From the NCBI GenBank assembly GCA_029204225.1, contig CM055109.1:20828349-20892348 (forward strand): 64,000 nt of DNA, written 5' to 3'. Positions within the stretch are counted from its first letter, which is position 1. The number at the start of each line of letters is the position of its first letter. Both the position numbers and the translations under genes were made by a program. Under the pieces are notes generated by a model that did no database searches, was not told where the DNA came from, and saw nothing but the letters and a program-made list of their open reading frames with translations. Below are positions 59,572 to 64,000 of this stretch, piece by piece. This DNA comes from Diphasiastrum complanatum (taxonomy: Eukaryota; Streptophyta; Lycopodiopsida; Lycopodiales; Lycopodiaceae).

Positions 59572-59801
59572 TATGGGGAAAAGGATACATGGCCCTCCTC
59601 CCCATGCATGCATCTAAGGGGCCCACTCCAAATTCAATTATCCTTTACCAACACACATAGTGTTTTGAAGTGCATGTACATACTTTCATGGTGAAAGGTG
59701 TTAAACAAATGAGACTTTGTGAAACCAGATTGATGGCAGTTCATGCATTACCAGTAGAGAAAACTCACCGCAAGGATGGCACGATCATCGATTACACACA
59801 A

Positions 59802-60000
59802 AAGATCTAAAGGAAGGTGATCTAGCAGTGATGTAAAAGATGAGGTTGATCATAGACAAATTGAAGTTTACAGGTGAAGGACTATACAAGGTGAAAGAAA
59901 TATTGAACTATGGAACAATTATTTTAGAACACTTGGATGGAAAATGATTTGATACTCCGGTGAATGGAAGCCAACTACGCAAGTTTTGGCAGCCAGTTCC
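59802..60000 (+). pseudogene. Gypsy integrase C-terminal (GPY/F-like) fragment
   Basis: Plus-strand translation DLKEGDLAVM-stop-KMRLII, then LKFTGEGLYKVKEILNYGTI, ILEHLDGK, a stop, FDTPVNGSQLRKFWQP. This is the G-P-Y/F-type integrase tail (K-F-x-G-P-Y-K-V, L-x-x-L-D-G, V-N-G-x-x-L-K). Two stops; no other gypsy sequence adjoins it. Confidence 0.7.
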
Positions 60001-60024
60001 ACCAACATGATCCAACACCTTATC

Positions 60025-60635
60025 TGTAGGAAAAATACTAAGAATTCTTTCTCAAAGAACAAGATGAAAGTTTGAATAAATCAAACTAATATCAGTGTCT
60101 TCAATCGTGTCTGATTCTGGTCTATGTGCTAATAGAGCAGTTTCTACTTTGATTGAATAAAACATGCAAATTTAAAAAATATATGCATGAGTGTGATAGA
60201 CAATTTTAGACAATCAGAACAACTGAGAAAAATTATTTGTTGAGAAACTTTGATCAAAAATGAATTTTTAAAATTCTGATTCTAGTTCTTCAGTATACAT
60301 CTCTTGCTGTCTTATTGTATCTTTTTTGTTGTGTGTTTACAATGAATAAGTGCACATGTATTTATATTGTCACAGGATAGGTATTTTGGCCTTCTTTCTT
60401 CTATAACAGTCGATCCAACCATTAAGATGGTTGATATTCAAAAAACGTTCTGTTTCTAGACTCAAAAGGTTTTTGTTCACGACAAACTATTGTTCGCGAC
60501 AATTTATTGTTCGCGACAGTTTCGAGTTTCGAGTTTCGCGATAGTTTTGTGACAGTTTCGAGTTTCTCAACCTTTGTCAATTAGACTGTGCACTTTGTTG
60601 GTAGAATCAAGATTTGTCTGTTGAAGTGTTCTACA
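60025..60635 (-). repeat. 3' LTR of copia F (611 bp)
   Basis: Minus strand starts TGTAGAACACTTC after TTGAGAGGGAGC and ends TTTTTCCTACA; TGTAG...CTACA terminal inverted repeat. Contains three TCGCGA words (about 60494-60541) and a TATAAATA box (60359-60366). Its second half is clearly similar to the copia G LTR. Confidence 0.9.
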
Positions 60636-62310
60636 GCTCCCTCTCAAAGTGGGCAGTTGGATTAACCCCAATCTTCTTCGCTGCTTTTTGAACAAAGCTT
60701 TACCGAGTGGCTTTGTATAGATATCAGCTGTCATTTCCTCTGTAGGTATGAATATTATCTTCAGTATCTTCTTTTCGACTAAGTCCCAAATAACATGATA
60801 TTTGATAGCTATATGTTTCATTTTCGAATGAATCACAAGATCTTTCGTAAGATAGATTGCTGAAGTATTATCCATTGGTAAGACATAAGTTTCAAAAATA
60901 GTTTCATCAAATCCTTCCAATATTTGTTTGATCCATATCAGCTCCTTTGCCATTTTAGCTGCTGCTACATATTCGGCCTCACATGAAGATTGAGCTACTG
61001 TTGTTCGTTTCTTGCTTATTCAAAGTATGGTTGTGCCAATTGCTAGAGTACAACCTCCTGAAATACTTTTGCTATCATCCTTGATGGATGCCCAGCTTGT
61101 GTCACTGTAAGATTCGATCCGAAATCCAGCTTTTTTCGAATAACACAGTCCATAGACTTTCGATTCTTGGAGATATTGTACTACTCTTTTTGCTAACTTC
61201 CAATGTAACGATCCTGGGTTCTGATTAAATTGGCTTAGCCTGTATACTGCAAATGCTATATCAGGTCTAGTGTTGTCTGCAAGATACAACAATGATCCAA
61301 TCAGTCTTCGTTTGGCTATTCATTTCTCTTCTTCGAGAGTCTACAGACAATTTGCCTTGTTCAGTATTGTTCCAGGTATCATGGGAGTATACACACCTTT
61401 GCATTCGGGCATGTTGAAATCTTCAATGATTTTCTGAGTGTACTTTTGTTGGTGAAAATACAACTTGCCACCTTCAAAGTCTCTTTCGATCTGTAAGCCT
61501 AGATAGATTTTTGCTTCTCCTAGGTCAGTGATCTCAAATATTCTAGAAATGTCTCTTTTGACATCTGAAATCAATTTATTTTTTCTTGAGAAGATAAGAG
61601 TGTCGTCAACATAAACAACTAGAATGATAATTTCATCTTTGACATGTTTGATATAGATATTCGACTCAACGAATAAAGGCTCGAAGCCTAAAGAACGTAG
61701 TGCTTCGTCCTTCTTTCTATACCATTGTCTGACTACTTGTTTCAGACCATAGATGTTTTTAGTCATGTGACATCCAAATTCTGGATATTCTTGGCTTATA
61801 AAACCAAGAAGTTGATCCATGAATAAATCTTCTTCTAATTCTGCATGCAAGAAAGCAGTTTTCTCATCCACAATATGGATTTTGAGATCATGAGCCAATG
61901 CATAAGCAAATAACAAGCGAATTGATGTGTGTTTGACTACTGGTGAGAAAGTATCAGTGTAGTCGATCCCATATTTCTGTGAAAAACCTCTCGCAACCAA
62001 CCTTGCTTTGTATATGATGTTATCTCCATCAGGACCTGTTTTGATCTTGTAGATCCACCTGTATTTAACTGGTCTTCTTCCATCAGGTATAGGTGCAAGT
62101 GTCCATACATTGTTCTTATACATCGTCCTCCATTGCTTGAATCCAATGATCTTTATTTGGTCCATTAATAGCTTTCTCGAATATTTGAGATTCGTCTGTG
62201 AAGCCACAAAATTTGATGGCTATATTTGTTGAAACATCCTGACCAAACCTTACTGGTGGTTTTTTTTGTCTATCAGATCTTCTCACAGTTTGTATAGGTC
62301 TCGAATTCAA
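60636..62310 (-). pseudogene. Copia F RT and RNase H
   Basis: Linker frame 62310-62116 (IKFCGFTDESQIFEKAINGP) shifts into RT frame 62207-61341. There WTLAPIPDGRRPVKYRWIYK, LVARGFSQKYGIDYTDTFSP, HIVDEKTAFLHAELEEDLFM, IYGLKQVVRQWYRKKDEAL, an intact VYVDDTLIFSRKN and ITDLGEAKIYLGLQIERDF follow. Two frames complete RNase H: 61292-61020 (TRPDIAFAVYRLSQFNQNPG, SYSDTSWASIKDDSKS) and 60953-60567 (MDNTSAIYLTKDLVIHSKMK, MTADIYTKPLGKALF). Most complete copia RT-RNase H in the window, with only a few disruptions. Confidence 0.92.
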
Positions 62311-62319
62311 TTCTACATT

Positions 62320-62635
62320 TTTTTGGGTTTGACTTGATCTGCTTGAATTCGAAGTGGTGATTCGAGTCCTTCAGGTACTCGAATTTTAACTTCCTCTGAA
62401 TCATTACTATGTCCAAATGGTAATTCTCATTCATCTGTTTGTTTTACTTCTGTTGTTGGTAACTCATTATAAGTCTTGAGAATTTCATAGCCGACTAAGT
62501 CACTGTCTACTATATGTACTTTGACTCATCGAATTTGACATCTCGAACAACTTTTATTCTGCCAATTTCGGGTATGTAGACTCGATAATATGACGAATGT
62601 AACTCAAATCCTATCAGAAAACCTTGTTTTGTCTT
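62320..62635 (-). pseudogene. Copia F integrase C-terminal end
   Basis: Minus-strand translation from the boundary: KTKQGFLIGFELHSSYYRVY, then IPEIGRIKVVRDVKFDESKY and a stop. It matches the D and E integrase ends and is cut at 62635. Confidence 0.8.
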
Positions 62636-63614
62636 TGTCGAACAACTGATCAAACATATCTTGATTCTACCAACAAAGCGTGCAGTTTACTTGACAAAGG
62701 ATGAGAAAGAAATGAACGTGAACTCGAAACATTTCTATTCGTGACCAACTCAAAAGATTCGTGAAAGGATTTACGAAATTTGTCTTGCAGTCAACTCGAA
62801 AGATTCGCGAAACAGTTTCTTGTAGAGGCTCGTGGCTTTCTTGTTGAAGCTTGAAAGATTCGTAAACAAAATCTTGTCGCAAAATATTTTGTTTCTTGTT
62901 CAAGCCTCAGATGTCGCGAAATTGTTGTGAACAATTCGCGAAATCCTTTGGACTGTTCTTCAAGCTCACCTGTCACGAAACTATCTCGAACAGTTCGCAA
63001 AATATTCTAGATTTCTTCTTCAAGCTCAAGAATTGTCATCTGTGATGAACAATTCATGAAAGACGAAAATGTCGCGAAGAGACAAGTGTTGTGAACAATT
63101 TGCGAAACACGAAGCTGAGACGAAGAGATGGACTGTCGCGAATAATTCGCGAACAAAATTTAGTCGAGCCTGAAAACAGATTGTCTATTTGAATATCAAC
63201 CGTCGTAAACGGTTGGATATCTACTGTTACAGCATTGAAAGGCCAAAAGACCTGTAAATAAAAGGCCAAAAGACTTGTCATGTAGCAATATAAATACATG
63301 TGCACTTCTCGTTGTAACTCACTCACTCAATCAGAGACACAACAACGAGATAAGACAACAAGAGATGTATATTGATGAATTAGATTCAGAGTTATAAAAA
63401 TTTATTTTTGATCAATAATTTTTTATTGTCCAAATTGTTTTAAGTTGTCTCTTACTTCCGCATATAAGTTTCACATGCATATTCAATTAGAACTAATACT
63501 ATTCTATTAGTACATAGATCAGAAACAGTCCCGATTGAAGACACTGATATTAGTTTGATTTATTCAAACTTTTATTGTGTTCTCTGTGAAAGAATAATTA
63601 ATATTCCTATCGCA
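62636..63614 (+). repeat. 5' LTR of copia G (979 bp)
   Basis: Starts TGTCGAACAACTGATC, ends TTCCTATCGCA. Shared with F: ATCTTGATTCTACCAACAAA, the TATAAATACATGTGCACTT segment (TATA 63289-63296), and TGAAGACACTGATATTAGTT. Longer than the F LTR because U3 has more repeated TCGCGAA-containing units (62750-63160). Confidence 0.87.
63289..63296 (+). promoter_or_regulatory. TATA box in the copia G LTR
   Basis: TATAAATA, conserved with flanks (CAATATAAATACATGTGCAC) at the same place in the copia F LTR, marking the U3-R boundary region. Confidence 0.65.
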
Positions 63615-63630
63615 GTATCAAAGCATACGG
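63615..63630 (+). other. Primer-binding site of copia G, variant
   Basis: GTATCAAAGCATACGG adjoins the LTR end. It resembles (TG)GTATCAAAGC, the variant seen in copia C, with the first T lost into the LTR end CGCA|G. Confidence 0.5.
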
Positions 63631-63716
63631 AATTAAAACTGATATAGTAAAATCAGAACGAATCAGATCATCCCTCTGAGCAAGCCGCTATCTGGAGGTT
63701 ATTCAGAATTAAAAAA

Positions 63717-64000
63717 TGTCATCTATCATCAATATTCAATCTAAGATCACTACAATCTTGGACCCAGAAGGTTCAAGCTACTTGATTTGGAAATAAAAAA
63801 CTTCACTCTTAATGAAGGGCAAAGGTCTATGGCAATGGGCAGAACCAATTGAGGAGAAGCCAGACGCTACTCCTAGCAAAGAACTTCAGGAATGGAGTTT
63901 AAAAAATAACAAAGCTATAGCAATTATTGCATCTTCAGTGCATGACAATATAATGCTAGATCTTACATCAATTTCAAATGCAAAGGATTTATGGGAAGAA
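63717..64000 (+). pseudogene. Copia G gag N-terminus, partial
   Basis: Starts MSSIINIQSKITTILDPEGS, then SYLIWK-stop-KTSLLMKGKGLWQ, EPIEEKPDATPSKELQEWSL and KNNKAIAIIASSVHDNIMLD, SNAKDLWEE at the edge. Same UBN2-type layout as copia E gag (KELREWREKNNKVVALLSSS). One early stop seen. Confidence 0.82.

Larger units (their letters stand above)
60025..62635 (-). mobile_element. Ty1/copia retrotransposon F, 5'-truncated
   Basis: Minus-strand order: integrase C-terminus (from 62635), linker, RT, RNase H, polypurine tract, 3' LTR (60635-60025). The 5' half is cut off at the point where copia G begins in the opposite direction. Confidence 0.9.
62636..64000 (+). mobile_element. Ty1/copia retrotransposon G, 5' end, runs off right edge
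   Basis: 5' LTR, primer-binding site and gag start in order on the plus strand. The LTR is the F family, so G is a related copy lying head-to-head with F. The rest is outside the window. Confidence 0.87.

Overview
The window looks like nuclear DNA from a land plant. Two host genes have plant-type introns with GT/AG borders. The rest is mostly old LTR retrotransposons whose primer-binding sites match the plant initiator tRNA-Met pattern (TGGTATCAGAGC and variants), plus long GA/CT, TA and GT microsatellites. The species cannot be named from this sequence. No bacterial operons, CRISPR arrays or recognisable tRNA/rRNA genes were seen. Splice sites were placed by eye from reading frame, splice consensus and similarity to known families.

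Host genes. (1) The 5' part of a CPSF100 (CPSF2) mRNA 3'-end-processing gene lies on the minus strand. Exon 1 is 8388-8536 and exon 2 is 5218-5386. A 3-kb intron between them holds a LINE fragment, and a TATA box lies near 8730. No later exon was found down to position 1, where a same-strand Ty3/gypsy element occupies the sequence. (2) A major-facilitator transporter of the ZIF-like (Zinc-Induced Facilitator) type lies on the minus strand at 44309-47625. It has eight coding exons joined in phase, about 562 residues, and a probable non-coding upstream exon at 47743-47838.

Retrotransposon layout. 1-3000: minus-strand Ty3/gypsy copy with an open protease-RT frame running off the left edge. 9347-12936: Ty1/copia copy B (minus). 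12937-13166: gypsy LTR scrap. 14665-19392: copia copy A1 (plus). 20777-25673: copia copy A2 (minus, same family, tail-to-tail with A1). 26410-30331: copia copy C (minus). 32158-43210: a Tat/Athila-like Ty3/gypsy element (plus, coding 35438-40452) between two near-identical 1.55-1.65-kb direct repeats. 50560-51221: integrase scrap cut by an LTR with a perfect primer-binding site. 53260-54832: copia D (minus). 55822-59250: copia E (plus). 59802-60000: gypsy integrase tail. 60025-62635: copia F (minus). 62636-64000: copia G (plus, same LTR family as F), running off the right edge.

Almost every element is decayed by stops, frameshifts, truncation or altered catalytic residues. Three copia copies (A1, D, E) break at long dinucleotide microsatellites. 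No intact new system was recognised. The most useful leads are the transposon-loaded CPSF100 gene, the ZIF-like transporter with an altered motif, the inverted A1/A2 pair that could form double-stranded RNA, the TCGCGA-rich LTR family, and the flanking repeats that carry an unexplained antisense frame.
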